Positions 1-10,081 of a stretch of DNA of 64,000 nt are shown piece after piece. Under the pieces are notes generated by a model. The model searched no databases, was not told where the DNA came from, and saw nothing but the letters and a program-made list of their open reading frames with translations. Source of the stretch: a marine actinobacterium MedAcidi-G3. GTDB taxonomy: Bacteria; Actinomycetota; Acidimicrobiia; Acidimicrobiales; Poriferisodalaceae. Both the position numbers and the translations under genes were made by a program. The DNA lies in contig JUEP01000003.1 of the NCBI GenBank assembly GCA_000817105.1, positions 87,678 to 151,677 of the forward strand. Reading direction: 5' to 3'. How positions within the stretch are numbered: the stretch's first letter is position 1; the number at the start of each line of letters is the position of its first letter.

Positions 1-2318
1 GCTGTTACTGTCAAGTTTTCGGTGGCTCGGGTAGAGATGACCCGAACTTCAGTACCACTTGGTATACCAAGTCGTTGAAGGTCGTTCGGGTGAACTTTGA
101 TACTGGGTGATTCTGCCAGGTGTCGAAGCGACGGGCTTTGCTCTGTGGTCGTTGCTGCGTCCCATAGTTTGCGGCCGCTAATAAGCCGTAAACCATAACC
201 GTCAGCAACGGGTGTGTCTTTCGGGACGGGCAAAGCAAGATCTATCGAACTTTGTTGAACCAAAATTCCTTCGAACATTTCAGAACTCTGCACTCTTTCT
301 AGAGTGATGCCGGCGTGGCTAGGTGCGACTTGTTCAATTTCGCGCCAAATGTCCTCTTTGGACGTTAACTCCAAGTCGCCACCCAGACGCCATGCCAGTT
401 CTGTCGCGATCATCCAGTCATCGCGGGTCGACCCTGGGGAAGTAATTTTTTGAGCGACTCGACTGATACGTCCTTCAATATTTGTTGTGGTGCCGCTCTG
501 TTCCCCATACGCCGTCGCTGGCAAAACAATGTCAGCTTGTGCCACAGAAGAGGTAGCAAAGTTATCGATTGCTATAACTGTTTTGGTTTTTTGAATAGCG
601 TCCGCCGCCAGATTACGATCAGGGAAATCAGATAGAGGATCCGCTCCCAAAAGAATCAAGGTTTCGATTTGCCCTGCAGCTGCGGCTTGCAGCATTTCAG
701 AAGTCCCAAGACCAGATTTTTCGGGGATCTGCTTCCATTTCTCGGTAAGCGATGCACTGGGATTGCTGATTCTGGTGCGGCCGGGGAGAAACCCCGGAGC
801 TAGGCCCATATCTAATGCTCCACGAACATTTCCTCTCCGCACTGCGACTAAGAACGTGGCGTGCGGCAGTTCAGCCTGGATTACTGCAGCGGTAGCAACC
901 GCCGGGTCTACTGATTCAGCAACTGATGACCGTCCTAGAATCACTACAACCGAGCCATCGGAAAGTTGTTTTGCTAGCGGATCATCGCTGCTCAGCAATT
1001 CGCTGAGAGTTTTTGCCGCCTCGCCTGTCTGGCAACGGATTGAACGCTGGGCGTACGAGTCACTTCCAGTCGTGGCAGCTCCTATTTGAACTACTTGGGT
1101 TCGACCCTTTGTAGCGGCGCCCCGAAGTCGAAGGTGCAGTATCGCCAGTTCCTCTTTAAGGTCTGGACCAATTACTAGAACTGTGTCTGCCTCGCATGCA
1201 TCTGCGATCGTTGCAGGCGGAAGACCTAATACCAATTCTGCTGGGAGACCATCACCTAATTGTGCATCAACATTGTCAGTGCCAATCACGGACCGCGCGA
1301 ATTTTGACCAGGCGTATGCATCCTCATTTGTCAATCGCGAGCCACCAATAATTCCCACTTTTTGAGGGCCTGCGCGACGGATAGCTTCAGCTGAGCTTGC
1401 TAGTGCTGAACCCCAGTCAGTTCCTAGTAGTTGTCGTTGGTTATCTGGGTCTCGAACAAAAGGAGAGGTAAGACGCTCATCACTGTTGACGGCCTCGAAG
1501 TTGAATCGCCCCTTATCGCAAAGCCAACCATGATTTACCGACTCTACGTCAACGCCAAGATAACGAACGAGTTCGTTTCTCGACGACTGGACTGAAATTC
1601 GGCAACCCATCGAACAGGTCGTGCATGTTGATTCGTTCTCTTCCAGGTCCCATGGGCGCGCCTTAAATCGATAAGGGGCTGCGGTAAGGGCTCCAACGGG
1701 GCAGATTTGAACAGTGTTCCCCGAGAAATAAGAACTAAATGGTTCGTCGGGGAATGTTAATACTTGAGTCGAATTTCCCCGCTCCGTGAACTGAATTAGC
1801 GGATCACCAGCAATCTCGTCGGCAAATCGGGTGCAGCGGTCGCAAAGAATGCACCGTTCACGATCTAGGTGAACTAGATCCGAAATTGGGATTGGTTTTT
1901 CGTAGTGACGTTTTTCCTCAATGAACCGTGATTCGCCAGGTCCATAGGCAAGCGTCTGGTCTTGGAGCGGACACTCGCCGCCTTTGTCACATACCGGACA
2001 GTCCAACGGGTGGTTGACTAGGAGGAACTCAAGAATCCCTTCTTGCGCTCTTTTCGTATCATCCGATTCGGTATCAACGATCATTCCCTCAGATACTGGG
2101 ACCATGCATGATGGTTGAAGCATTGGACCGCGGCCCGTATCGACATCAACTAGACACATGCGGCACATACCGACGGATGACATCCGCTCGTGGTAACAGA
2201 ATCTGGGAATATGGACTCCCGCGCGATCAGCAGCCGCAATGAGCATCTCGCCCGATTGCGCTTCGATTTCAGTGCCGTTAACTGTGACGGTGACTTCAGT
2301 TACATCTTGCTCAGACAT
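1..2318 (-). CDS. nuoG: NADH-quinone oxidoreductase subunit G (3' end beyond window)
   Basis: Peripheral-arm subunit of complex I that carries electrons along iron-sulfur clusters from NuoEF towards the membrane arm. About 772 codons are visible and the frame is still open at the left edge, so the C-terminus is missing. Seen in order: an N-terminal [2Fe-2S] cysteine set (around residues 34-48), a DCPVC...GGEC segment, CILCDRC for a [4Fe-4S] cluster, and CTTCSMGC with a later WLCDKG, the ligand pattern of the extra N7 cluster found in only some lineages. A molybdopterin-oxidoreductase-like body follows. The ATG at 2318 overlaps the nuoF stop by 8 bp. The reading frame was followed through the visible part without a break. 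Confidence 0.96.
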   Translation of the reverse strand, partial: MSEQDVTEVTVTVNGTEIEAQSGEMLIAAADRAGVHIPRFCYHERMSSVGMCRMCLVDVDTGRGPMLQPSCMVPVSEGMIVDTESDDTKRAQEGILEFLLVNHPLDCPVCDKGGECPLQDQTLAYGPGESRFIEEKRHYEKPIPISDLVHLDRERCILCDRCTRFADEIAGDPLIQFTERGNSTQVLTFPDEPFSSYFSGNTVQICPVGALTAAPYRFKARPWDLEENESTCTTCSMGCRISVQSSRNELVRYLGVDVESVNHGWLCDKGRFNFEAVNSDERLTSPFVRDPDNQRQLLGTDWGSALASSAEAIRRAGPQKVGIIGGSRLTNEDAYAWSKFARSVIGTDNVDAQLGDGLPAELVLGLPPATIADACEADTVLVIGPDLKEELAILHLRLRGAATKGRTQVVQIGAATTGSDSYAQRSIRCQTGEAAKTLSELLSSDDPLAKQLSDGSVVVILGRSSVAESVDPAVATAAVIQAELPHATFLVAVRRGNVRGALDMGLAPGFLPGRTRISNPSASLTEKWKQIPEKSGLGTSEMLQAAAAGQIETLILLGADPLSDFPDRNLAADAIQKTKTVIAIDNFATSSVAQADIVLPATAYGEQSGTTTNIEGRISRVAQKITSPGSTRDDWMIATELAWRLGGDLELTSKEDIWREIEQVAPSHAGITLERVQSSEMFEGILVQQSSIDLALPVPKDTPVADGYGLRLISGRKLWDAATTTEQSPSLRHLAESPSIKVHPNDLQRLGIPSGTEVRVISTRATENLTVT

Positions 2319-3723
2319 CTACGGCCACCTCAATCATCGTTCTGGTTTCGTTACCAGCAACTTTCGCCTCAAATTCTTCCCGGAACAGAGTTAGCGCGGA
2401 ATGAATTGGGGCAAAGGCAGATGGGCCAACAAAGCAAATTGTGGTCATCCGATAAGGAAAAGGAACAGCCTCAATACCTTTGTCCGGTACCGCCGCATGA
2501 GGGAATTCGCCAGGGCAGATTGTTTCTCCAACCTCAATCAATAGTTCAAGGTCTCGCGCAGTTCCTCGACCTGTTACAACTCTGCGAAGTATCTGTTCAA
2601 GCCAAGTCCCACCTTCCCGGCAAGGTACGCACTTACCGCATGATTCGTGGGCATAAAACTTCGTCAAGGTGAGGGCAGCAGCGGGAATATCAGTAGTTTC
2701 GTCCATCACCATGATCGCGCCGGACCCCAACATCGACCCTTGAGGGCCTACTTGGCTAGCTTCGAATGGCAAATCAAGTTGGTCAGGAGTAAACCAAGGT
2801 GCCGAGCCGCCACCAGGCACAAACGCTTTCAATTGGTTGTCATCTCGGATCCCGCCACACATGTCGTTGCCGTATAGCAAGTCGCGAAAGGTGGTCGTTC
2901 CGTTAACGATTTCATACACGCCTGGTCTCTTAACATGACCGCTAACTGCGACCATGCGAGTTCCCGGGGAGCTTTCAGTTCCAATGGCCGTGAATGCATC
3001 TGCACCATGCTGGACGATCCAAGGCAGGTTGGCCAAAGTCTCAACGTTGTTAACGATTGTTGGTTGCCCGTAGAGACCTATTGAAGCAGGAAAATATGGC
3101 GGTTTTAGCCGCGGCATCCCGCGGTTTCCTTCGAGGCTTTCGATTAGCGCTGTTTCTTCACCTACTACGTAAGCTCCTGCGCCCCAGTGCAAAACGATGT
3201 CAACGGAGAATTCGCTTCCCAAAATGTTCTTTCCCACATAGCCGGCTCCATAGGCATCATTTAAGGCTTGAGCGACGCGTTCTTGCGCTACCGCCATTTC
3301 ACCTCGGATGTAGAGGAAACACTGACTGAGGCCAACCGCGTAGCAAGCGATCAGGCATCCTTCAATAAGCTGGTGGGGATCCAATTCCATCAAAAGACGG
3401 TCTTTATAGGTTCCGGGCTCGGACTCATCGCCGTTGACAACTAGGTACCGAGGCCAAACACCCGGCGGGCAAAATCCCCATTTAACGCCAGCGGGAAATC
3501 CAGCACCGCCACGGCCAAGCAGAGTTGCATCTCTAACTTCGTCGTGGACCTCTTCCGGGGTCTTTTTCAGAGCTTTCTTTAGGGCCTGATAACCATCTGT
3601 TGCTTCGTATCGCTCAAGCGTGTGCGAGTCCTCATAATCGAAACGAGCTGTCACAATTCGCGGCGTTTCATTAGCAATGAAACCCGGTGCATGGGCGATT
3701 GGAGTCCCAGTCATTTCATTCAC
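2311..3723 (-). CDS. nuoF: NADH-quinone oxidoreductase subunit F
   Basis: NADH-oxidising flavoprotein of complex I: FMN takes a hydride from NADH and passes electrons to a [4Fe-4S] cluster. The 470-residue protein shows the FMN-site GRGGAGFPAG stretch, the NADH-site GEETALIESLEG stretch and the cluster motif ESCGKCVPCREGG near the C-terminus. Length is normal for the family. The start is a GTG that overlaps the nuoE stop by one base (TAGTG) and has a GGAGG ribosome-binding site six bases upstream; an in-frame ATG lies three codons further in. It is co-oriented with nuoA-G and almost certainly cotranscribed. Confidence 0.97.
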   Translation of the reverse strand: MNEMTGTPIAHAPGFIANETPRIVTARFDYEDSHTLERYEATDGYQALKKALKKTPEEVHDEVRDATLLGRGGAGFPAGVKWGFCPPGVWPRYLVVNGDESEPGTYKDRLLMELDPHQLIEGCLIACYAVGLSQCFLYIRGEMAVAQERVAQALNDAYGAGYVGKNILGSEFSVDIVLHWGAGAYVVGEETALIESLEGNRGMPRLKPPYFPASIGLYGQPTIVNNVETLANLPWIVQHGADAFTAIGTESSPGTRMVAVSGHVKRPGVYEIVNGTTTFRDLLYGNDMCGGIRDDNQLKAFVPGGGSAPWFTPDQLDLPFEASQVGPQGSMLGSGAIMVMDETTDIPAAALTLTKFYAHESCGKCVPCREGGTWLEQILRRVVTGRGTARDLELLIEVGETICPGEFPHAAVPDKGIEAVPFPYRMTTICFVGPSAFAPIHSALTLFREEFEAKVAGNETRTMIEVAVDV

Positions 3724-4331
3724 TAGGATCCTCCATCTTCACTGAACCAAACTGGCGCGACCTTGACGTCTTCAGGGGGTACAGCACCCACGGATCGATC
3801 TTCAGGTATATGTTGGCGAATTTGCGACAAGACTCCATGGTCTGGAACGTCATGATCCGACAGGGCAAGCTCATCAATGAGTTCATCAAATTGATCTGTA
3901 GTAACTCTGTATTGGTGTCGATAGTTAACTTGTAGACAAGGAGCTTCAGTACACGCGGCCTGACATTCCGCGCCTTCTAAAGTGAACAAGCCATCGGGAG
4001 TGGTACTGCCAGATTTCACGTTGAGCCGCGACTCAGCGTGTTTCATCAAGTCACCCGCTCCCATCAGTGCACATGACATTGTCGTGCAGATGTTGATCAC
4101 ATATTTTCCAACTGGGTGGCGTTTAAACATTTCGTAGAAAGAACACGTGCCGAGCACTTCTGCGCTGGTGGTACCCACTAACTCACCTATCTGCGTCATC
4201 GCGTCATCTGTGACCCAGCCTTCTTGTTCTTGGGCTAAGTGCAATAGAGGAATCATCGCCGAGCGCGGTTTGGGATAGCGCCCGATAATTTCTTCAGCTA
4301 GAGCCAAATTTTCATCAGTAAAGAAGGTCAT
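3723..4331 (-). CDS. nuoE: NADH-quinone oxidoreductase subunit E
   Basis: Thioredoxin-fold [2Fe-2S] subunit (about 24 kDa type) of the complex I NADH module, partner of NuoF. The 202-residue protein has the helical N-terminal domain, then a CTTMSC stretch and the ECQAAC stretch that supply the four cluster cysteines. A C-terminal tail of about 40 residues after the ferredoxin-like domain is rich in acidic residues and not conserved in the family as I know it. The ATG overlaps the nuoD stop in an ATGA arrangement. Confidence 0.96.
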   Translation of the reverse strand: MTFFTDENLALAEEIIGRYPKPRSAMIPLLHLAQEQEGWVTDDAMTQIGELVGTTSAEVLGTCSFYEMFKRHPVGKYVINICTTMSCALMGAGDLMKHAESRLNVKSGSTTPDGLFTLEGAECQAACTEAPCLQVNYRHQYRVTTDQFDELIDELALSDHDVPDHGVLSQIRQHIPEDRSVGAVPPEDVKVAPVWFSEDGGS

Positions 4332-5584
4332 CTATCGACCTCTCCCATAATTGGGTCAATCGATGAAATAACAGCAATAGCGTCAGCCAGAAGGCCCCCA
4401 TGCATCATGTGCGGGAGGGTTTGTAGATTTACGAACGAAGGCGCTCGGATGTGCATTCGCTGCGGTTTTGGTCCACCGTCAGATATCAGATAACAGCCTA
4501 ATTCTCCCCTAGGAGACTCGACAGATGTGTAAACCTCACCTGACGGAACTTTGAAACCCTCAGTAAAAATTTTGAAGTGGTGTATCAAAGCTTCCATCGA
4601 CTCGTCGATACGAGCTCTCGGTGGAGGAGTCACTTTCCTGTCCTCAGTTCGATACGGGCCGTCGGGCATCATTTCTATGCATTGCTCCACAATGCGCATC
4701 GACTCTCGAATTTCGTTAAGTCGTATTGCATAGCGGTCAAATGTGTCACCGTATGTGCCAACCACAATGTCGAAATCAACTTGGTCATAGGCCAGATACG
4801 GCATTGCTCGACGCAGATCCCAAGCGAAACCTGTTGACCGCAAGATGGGGCCAGTGGCACCTAAAGCCAGTGCTTCTTCGGTTGTGATAACTCCAATCCC
4901 CTGAGTTCGTTCCCTCCAGATAGGTTGCCCAGTCATGAGAACATCGAATTGTTCGAGCCGTTCGGGCAGCACCTCAAGAATTTTTTGGATGTCTTCCCTC
5001 CACCCATCTGGCAGGTCTGCGGCGACGCCACCAGGTCTGATGTAATTGTGGTTCATTCGCAAGCCGGTGACCTTTTCGAAGAAACGAAGAACTTCCTCAC
5101 GTTCTCGCCACCCGTAGATCATCATGCCTACAGCTCCTAGATCCATTGCGTTAGTGGCTAGGAACAAGAGGTGCGAAGACATCCGATTCAGCTCACACAT
5201 AAGCATTCGAATCCAAGTTGCCCTCTCAGGGATTTCGACTTCGAGCAACGCTTCGACTGCCAGCGAAAATGTCAACTCTGTGAACAACGGCGCTGCGTAG
5301 TCCATTCTGGTGACGTTTGTCGGCCCTTGCAGGTATGTCAGGTCTTCCGCAGTTTTTTCCATGCCTGTATGCAGATAACCGATGACTGGTTTCGAACGCA
5401 GGACCGTCTCGCCTTGTAATTCCATAGTCACGCGCAGAACGCCATGGGTTGATGGGTGTTGGGGACCCATATTGATGATCATTCGTTCGTCATCGGGGTC
5501 GACAACAGAGGCCCGTTCTTCTGCTTCTGACTCGGACATTCTCAGAACAGCGTCACGATTTCGGAGATGATCTAGGGTGGTCAC
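4328..5584 (-). CDS. nuoD: NADH-quinone oxidoreductase subunit D
   Basis: 49-kDa-type subunit that forms much of the quinone-binding cavity of complex I together with NuoB. The MGPQHPSTHGVLR signature is intact near the N-terminus and the protein ends in the conserved DPIMGEVDR. The frame is open further upstream to 5659, but I place the start at the GTG at 5584 because it overlaps the nuoC stop by four bases (GTGA), the habit of this operon. An ATG at 5539 (MSESEAEE) is the alternative start. Confidence 0.95.
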   Translation of the reverse strand: MTTLDHLRNRDAVLRMSESEAEERASVVDPDDERMIINMGPQHPSTHGVLRVTMELQGETVLRSKPVIGYLHTGMEKTAEDLTYLQGPTNVTRMDYAAPLFTELTFSLAVEALLEVEIPERATWIRMLMCELNRMSSHLLFLATNAMDLGAVGMMIYGWREREEVLRFFEKVTGLRMNHNYIRPGGVAADLPDGWREDIQKILEVLPERLEQFDVLMTGQPIWRERTQGIGVITTEEALALGATGPILRSTGFAWDLRRAMPYLAYDQVDFDIVVGTYGDTFDRYAIRLNEIRESMRIVEQCIEMMPDGPYRTEDRKVTPPPRARIDESMEALIHHFKIFTEGFKVPSGEVYTSVESPRGELGCYLISDGGPKPQRMHIRAPSFVNLQTLPHMMHGGLLADAIAVISSIDPIMGEVDR

Positions 5585-6123
5585 CGGCCATCTACCGCCT
5601 TGAATTGGACCGGAATACGTCCCAATGAGAAGTCTTTGCGTAACGGATGTCCTTGCCAATCATCAGGCAAAAGAATTGGACTTGGATCAGGATGGCCTTC
5701 AAATTCCAAGCCGAACATGTCGTTAGCTTCTCGCTCCATTGCTTCCGCGCCTGGGTGAATATCTGTAATGGTCGCAACAACTGGGTCGGCCTCGGAAACT
5801 TGGAGTCTGATTCGGATTCTCCGAGATCCATGGACATCAAGCAGATTAACTACGAGTTCGAAACGTTCTCCTGAGATAGTTATTGGCAATGATCGAGTTT
5901 CATTTCCTAAATAATCGGCCCCGCAAAGATCAATACATACGCCGTAGCCTTCGTCCTTCAAAGTTTGGACAAGGTCGTGGTATCCGTCTTTAGTGGGGTG
6001 AAGGACAGTCTGACCAGCCGCCGATGTCACAGCTGATCCATGAAGCATTTCGACACTTGCTTCAGGAATTTCGGGTTGCTCTGATTCAGTTTCTTCCTCG
6101 ACCGCCGGGGATAAATCACTCAT
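5581..6123 (-). CDS. nuoC: NADH-quinone oxidoreductase subunit C
   Basis: 30-kDa-type peripheral subunit of complex I. The 180-residue protein carries the family's ...[19 protein letters not shown] block and, near the C-terminus, [12 protein letters not shown]. The first 40 or so residues are acidic and low in conservation. The ATG overlaps the end of nuoB by 8 bp and the stop overlaps the nuoD GTG, so translation is probably coupled. nuoC and nuoD are separate here rather than fused as in E. coli. Confidence 0.95.
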   Translation of the reverse strand: MSDLSPAVEEETESEQPEIPEASVEMLHGSAVTSAAGQTVLHPTKDGYHDLVQTLKDEGYGVCIDLCGADYLGNETRSLPITISGERFELVVNLLDVHGSRRIRIRLQVSEADPVVATITDIHPGAEAMEREANDMFGLEFEGHPDPSPILLPDDWQGHPLRKDFSLGRIPVQFKAVDGR

Positions 6124-6736
6124 ATAGATCCCCAGTTTTGATAATGACAGGCGCTGGTTGACCGTCTAGCGCCGCTTCCGGCCCAAGTTCGATTTCCGCT
6201 CCGCGCCCTGTTTCATCGCGCCTCTGAGTGAGTTCACCGGTGCGAATTTTTTCGTGCAACGCGAGAATCGCATGCAGCAGCGTTTCTGGTCCTGGCGGAC
6301 AACCTGGCGCATAAATATCTACCGGTACTACTTGGTCAACGCCTTGAACAATCGCATAGTTATTGAACATGCCACCGCTAGAGGCACATACACCCATGCT
6401 GATAACCCATTTGGGTTCCATCATCTGGTCATATATCTGTCGCAAGACAGGCGCCATTTTCTGACTGACTCGACCTGCAACAATCATTAGGTCCGCTTGT
6501 CGAGGTGACGCACGAAACGTTTCCATCCCGTAGCGGGCCATGTCGTAGTGCGCGGTTCCAGTAGCCATCATTTCTATCGCGCAACATGCGAGGCCAAAGG
6601 TCGCTGGCATCAGGCTTCGTCGCCGTGCCCATTTGACCAGCTCTTCTATCGGGGCTGTGATTATGTTGTGGCCAAGCCCAGCGAGTCCATCATCGCCAAG
6701 GCCTAGCTTGTGTTTGATATCTGAAAGGTCTGCCAT
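6116..6736 (-). CDS. nuoB: NADH-quinone oxidoreductase subunit B
   Basis: Subunit that binds cluster N2, the last [4Fe-4S] cluster before quinone. The 206-residue protein contains the tandem cysteines in LACCAIEMM, then [11 protein letters not shown] and the CPPGPETLL segment, which together give the N2 ligands. Length is slightly above the 160-180 typical of bacteria because of a C-terminal extension. Its ATG overlaps the nuoA stop by one base (TAATG). Confidence 0.97.
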   Translation of the reverse strand: MADLSDIKHKLGLGDDGLAGLGHNIITAPIEELVKWARRRSLMPATFGLACCAIEMMATGTAHYDMARYGMETFRASPRQADLMIVAGRVSQKMAPVLRQIYDQMMEPKWVISMGVCASSGGMFNNYAIVQGVDQVVPVDIYAPGCPPGPETLLHAILALHEKIRTGELTQRRDETGRGAEIELGPEAALDGQPAPVIIKTGDLYE

Positions 6737-7212
6737 TACGCCGCCTCGGAATCATCAGCAGCGGTCTCAATCTCGATACGGCCCTCAAGGCCGACCTTTC
6801 GAATTGTGGAGGTGGTAGTCCGTTCGGGGCTAGTTGCCGGAGTTATTAATTGCCGACCTGGTCCCCAATTAAGGCCACCTTTTGCCAGTTCGTAAACAAA
6901 TGAAAGAAAAAATATGCCAGCAAAGATGGTCATAGCCACTAGCCCGAACAGACCTAATTCGTCGTTAGCAACCGCCCATGGATACAAGAAAACGATTTCA
7001 ATATCGAACATGATGAACAGCATGGCAACCAGATAGAACTTCACTGGGAATCGTTCTGGTATCGCTACTTGTTCTGTAACGCCACACTCATATGCTGACC
7101 TCTTTGCAACGGTGGCTCGTTCTGGTGCTAGTAGGCGGGAGGCAACAATACTAAGCAGCACAAACAGAACTCCGAGCACTCCTAGAGTTAGGACCGGGAG
7201 ATACTGCTCCAT
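6736..7212 (-). CDS. nuoA: NADH-quinone oxidoreductase subunit A
   Basis: Small membrane subunit of complex I, first gene of the nuo run. Three hydrophobic segments are visible (about residues 5-27, 60-83 and 90-112). The family block YECG is present, as is the [12 protein letters not shown] stretch in the second helix. The C-terminus extends about 45 residues beyond the usual end with a Thr/Ser-rich hydrophilic tail. The preceding bc-complex gene ends only 23 bp upstream, so nuo expression probably continues from that operon. Confidence 0.95.
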   Translation of the reverse strand: MEQYLPVLTLGVLGVLFVLLSIVASRLLAPERATVAKRSAYECGVTEQVAIPERFPVKFYLVAMLFIMFDIEIVFLYPWAVANDELGLFGLVAMTIFAGIFFLSFVYELAKGGLNWGPGRQLITPATSPERTTTSTIRKVGLEGRIEIETAADDSEAA

Positions 7213-7235
7213 CTAAATTTACCCCTTCCCCTGAT

Positions 7236-8054
7236 TCAGTTCCCCGCTGCTTCTCGGACAGCCCATACGGCTTGATCTCGTCGGTGGAGGTGATAACAAC
7301 CTAAACCAAAAAGCAATCCAGAGAAGATAGCTACAAGTGCTGGTCGCAGCCTGAGATTGCCTTGGTCTCGGACCATTACAACGGTATAAATCGGTGCTGC
7401 CTGATCTAGTTCCGCGACAGGTAGCAGAACCTTTCCATCTGCCCCCAATGTGTTCGGGTCAATATCGGCGGTAGGCGTGTAAGGCTGCAGTTGCACAGCG
7501 GCATAGTGAGGCCGGCCTCTACTGGGAATAAAATACTGGGTTAAAGCGTTATCTGGGATTCCAAGTGGCCGGTAGCGTTCTCCGCCGACGCGCATGACCC
7601 TATGAACTTGATAGTCAGTAGCAGCATCAAATAGACAGGTGTTCACTGTCTCAAGACGACGAGGATCACCAGCGCTGCACACAACTGCCGCATCTGCAGT
7701 CGCTTGCGCGTCAGCTTCGATTACAACTTGCCAGCCGCTGGTTGGTTCACTGGCTAGATCGTTGTTTAGCTCCTGAACTAACTCAACAGGGACAGCTTCG
7801 GGATTTGTGCTTACGTGGGTCACTTCCCAAGCCGGGCCGTGCCCAACCCATCCGATTCCGAAAAACCACCAGATGATTCCCATTATCAGGTTCCATCCCC
7901 ACAGACCGGTCCACGCGACAAGAAAACCAAGTCTGACGCCAAGGTTGGTTGCGAGAAGTAGATACGTCGATCCGCATAAGACAATGATGCTGAGCAATAC
8001 CGCTAGATAACCGGTAAGGACTGGGTCCCACCCCACTACAGCGACCAAATTCAT
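7236..8054 (-). CDS. Membrane protein of the bc-complex cluster, function unknown
   Basis: I do not recognise a characterised family. The 272-residue protein begins with about three hydrophobic segments (residues 10-80, including a Trp-rich IIWWFFGIGWVG stretch), continues with an extracytoplasmic-looking soluble domain of about 150 residues containing two cysteines, and ends with one transmembrane segment near 240-262. It overlaps the upstream diheme cytochrome c by four bases (ATGA) and is followed 23 bp later by nuoA. The context suggests an accessory subunit or assembly factor of the bc complex; this is inference. Confidence 0.75.
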   Translation of the reverse strand: MNLVAVVGWDPVLTGYLAVLLSIIVLCGSTYLLLATNLGVRLGFLVAWTGLWGWNLIMGIIWWFFGIGWVGHGPAWEVTHVSTNPEAVPVELVQELNNDLASEPTSGWQVVIEADAQATADAAVVCSAGDPRRLETVNTCLFDAATDYQVHRVMRVGGERYRPLGIPDNALTQYFIPSRGRPHYAAVQLQPYTPTADIDPNTLGADGKVLLPVAELDQAAPIYTVVMVRDQGNLRLRPALVAIFSGLLFGLGCYHLHRRDQAVWAVREAAGN

Positions 8055-9163
8055 TGCTCGTCCTTTGATGTATGCAACTCGGCAAACTGAACAGTTGATT
8101 GCTCTGCTGGATCTAGGCCTCGCTCATACTCCGAGATTGCACGGAGCTCGTCTTGAGTAAGAATTCGCCCAAAACCAGGCATGCCGTAGTTACCCAACCT
8201 TGCAAATTCACCATATGCGACATTGTCAGCTGCGCCCGAAGTAAGGAAAGCAATTTGATCTTCAATGTCCGGGAACAAACGATCGAGGCTTACAGCGTTG
8301 AGAGCCGGGCCATATCGTCCCGATCCTGCAGGTCCGGGCATAACTTCCACTACGCCACCATTATTTGGCAGTTGAGCTGGACCTCGCGCCGGCCATCTCG
8401 GAGTGTGGCAGCGAGCACAGTGAAGTTCAAATAAAACTTGTCCTTCGCTTTTTTCCGGATGGGCTGCTATTTCTTTTTCCTTTGCAGCACGTGCTCGTTC
8501 AGCGGCTTCCTCGTCTGGGATTCTTTCTCTCCACATCCACGCGATGAGATTGTCGACTTCTTGAGAAGTCAGAGGTCCACCACCAGGCAATCCCCACGCC
8601 GGCATAACCCCCCGGCCATAGTTCAAAATCTGACGAACTTCATCGACTTCATCTAGCTTCTCCGCATCGGTATCGAAGCGGGTAAAGACCGTGTCGATCG
8701 CTGGAGCGCGCCAACTCGTTTTCACAATATAAGTGTCCTGGTCACTGAACTGGTTACCGATATCAAGGACGACGGGCGCGTAGTTCGCTCCACCCATGTC
8801 GGCACCATGACAAACGACACATTCAAGTTCCTGCGCAAGCCGCTCACCGGCAGCAGCGGCTCTTTCACCGAAGCCTTGTTCGGCGCCAGCGCGGCGGCCA
8901 CCTTCTCTCAACCAATAGATAGGAAGTACCAGCGCGATTATGAGAAGCATTAAAACACCGAATGCTTGAACTCTTTCGAGACGACTTCCTTCAAGAGTTT
9001 CATCATCTGGCAATGATCCGCGGTTTGCAGCCAACTCAATTTCGCTGCCTCGTTCACCTTTACTCCGTCGGATATTGACGAAGACGTATATTGCCCAGCC
9101 AACAACCACAATGGCTAAGAGAACCATCGCGATCGAGCGTTCGGTTGTGGCGGCGTAAATCAT
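8051..9163 (-). CDS. Membrane-anchored diheme cytochrome c of the bc complex
   Basis: Likely electron acceptor of the Rieske protein, the counterpart of QcrC in other actinobacteria. The 370-residue protein has a transmembrane segment at about 11-29 and another at 67-84, then two cytochrome c domains with heme motifs CVVCH (115-119) and CARCH (249-253). Methionine ligands are probably in MPAW (about 187) and MPGF (about 328). A charged, Ala/Glu/Lys-rich linker (about 217-235) separates the domains. It lies between the Rieske gene (55 bp gap) and the unknown membrane gene (ATGA overlap). Confidence 0.9.
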   Translation of the reverse strand: MIYAATTERSIAMVLLAIVVVGWAIYVFVNIRRSKGERGSEIELAANRGSLPDDETLEGSRLERVQAFGVLMLLIIALVLPIYWLREGGRRAGAEQGFGERAAAAGERLAQELECVVCHGADMGGANYAPVVLDIGNQFSDQDTYIVKTSWRAPAIDTVFTRFDTDAEKLDEVDEVRQILNYGRGVMPAWGLPGGGPLTSQEVDNLIAWMWRERIPDEEAAERARAAKEKEIAAHPEKSEGQVLFELHCARCHTPRWPARGPAQLPNNGGVVEVMPGPAGSGRYGPALNAVSLDRLFPDIEDQIAFLTSGAADNVAYGEFARLGNYGMPGFGRILTQDELRAISEYERGLDPAEQSTVQFAELHTSKDEQ

Positions 9164-9218
9164 CTTTTGGTCACTCCCGCCGCGATGCAGTGATTTGAGA
9201 AGACAGAGAATGTATTCA

Positions 9219-10070
9219 TCAGGCGCAGTGGGGCCCTTCTAGGCCTTGACCTGTCGTATCTGTACCAATTGGAGGCCCTTGCGTGGGGCTTCCTGTGTCA
9301 ATGACAACCTTGTCTCCGTCAATAATGACTGGGAATCGGTCCATACCTCTAGGGGCCGGACCAACTTTCTTTTCGCCAACTCGATTGTATTGAGATCCAT
9401 GACAAGGGCATTCAAACCATTGAGAGGTGGCACAAGATGGAACTTTGCATCCGAGGTGAGGACACTTTTGCCACAGAGCTACATAACCCATTTTAATGCC
9501 GTCTAGCACAGCTCCCGAATAAACCGACTCGGCTGCTCTTTGTGTCGCTTCATCCATTGGATAAGGCTGCAAATAGGTTTGTGCCTCAGAGAAATAAGAA
9601 AATGTAACGGCCGGTGATGATGACGCGATGACATCATTAACAGAGGAAATTGTTCCAATTTTCACCTTGGATCCAAATCCCCCTGTGGGACGCGGCCATA
9701 GAAAGGCGATGTTGGCAGCCCCAAAAGCAGATAAACCCATGGTCATAAGGGTTATTGATGCTCGATTTAAGAATTGCCGCCTGGTCACCCCTATCTCTTC
9801 AGGGTCAGGTGGGCTCCAGATTTCAGGTTCAGTCGGCTCCGGGACTGCCACATCACCCCCGACTCTTGCTAGAGCTACTGAACGTTCGAGTTCTTTGGCC
9901 TCATCGCTAACTGGGGCGACCGTCAATGATCCAGCATCTCGCTTTCGGGTCTCACGAGACAACTGGCCTAGCCCCTGCACATCACTTTTGCGCAAAGATG
10001 TGAACCCCACCAATGCCGCTAAAACAACAAGCACAGGGATAGCTATGGCGATGATTGTACCGCTGGACAC
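9219..10070 (-). CDS. qcrA: Rieske iron-sulfur protein of the bc complex
   Basis: Quinol-oxidising [2Fe-2S] subunit. Numbered from the GTG at 10070: a transmembrane helix at about 4-24, a long soluble stretch, a second hydrophobic segment at about 104-125 preceded by RRQFLNR (Tat-like), then the Rieske motifs CPHLGC (203-208) and CPCHGS (221-226), giving cluster ligands C203, H205, C221, H224 and the C208-C223 disulfide. The frame is open upstream, but the GTG at 10070 follows the cytochrome b stop by 12 bp and has a TAAGGAG ribosome-binding site at the right distance, so I prefer it. Confidence 0.94.
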   Translation of the reverse strand: MSSGTIIAIAIPVLVVLAALVGFTSLRKSDVQGLGQLSRETRKRDAGSLTVAPVSDEAKELERSVALARVGGDVAVPEPTEPEIWSPPDPEEIGVTRRQFLNRASITLMTMGLSAFGAANIAFLWPRPTGGFGSKVKIGTISSVNDVIASSSPAVTFSYFSEAQTYLQPYPMDEATQRAAESVYSGAVLDGIKMGYVALWQKCPHLGCKVPSCATSQWFECPCHGSQYNRVGEKKVGPAPRGMDRFPVIIDGDKVVIDTGSPTQGPPIGTDTTGQGLEGPHCA

Positions 10071-10081
10071 TGCGCTGCTCC

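Noticed and set aside
9239..9433. Short frames on the minus strand within the Rieske gene
   Set aside because: Shadow of the Rieske frame; no independent start or conservation signal.
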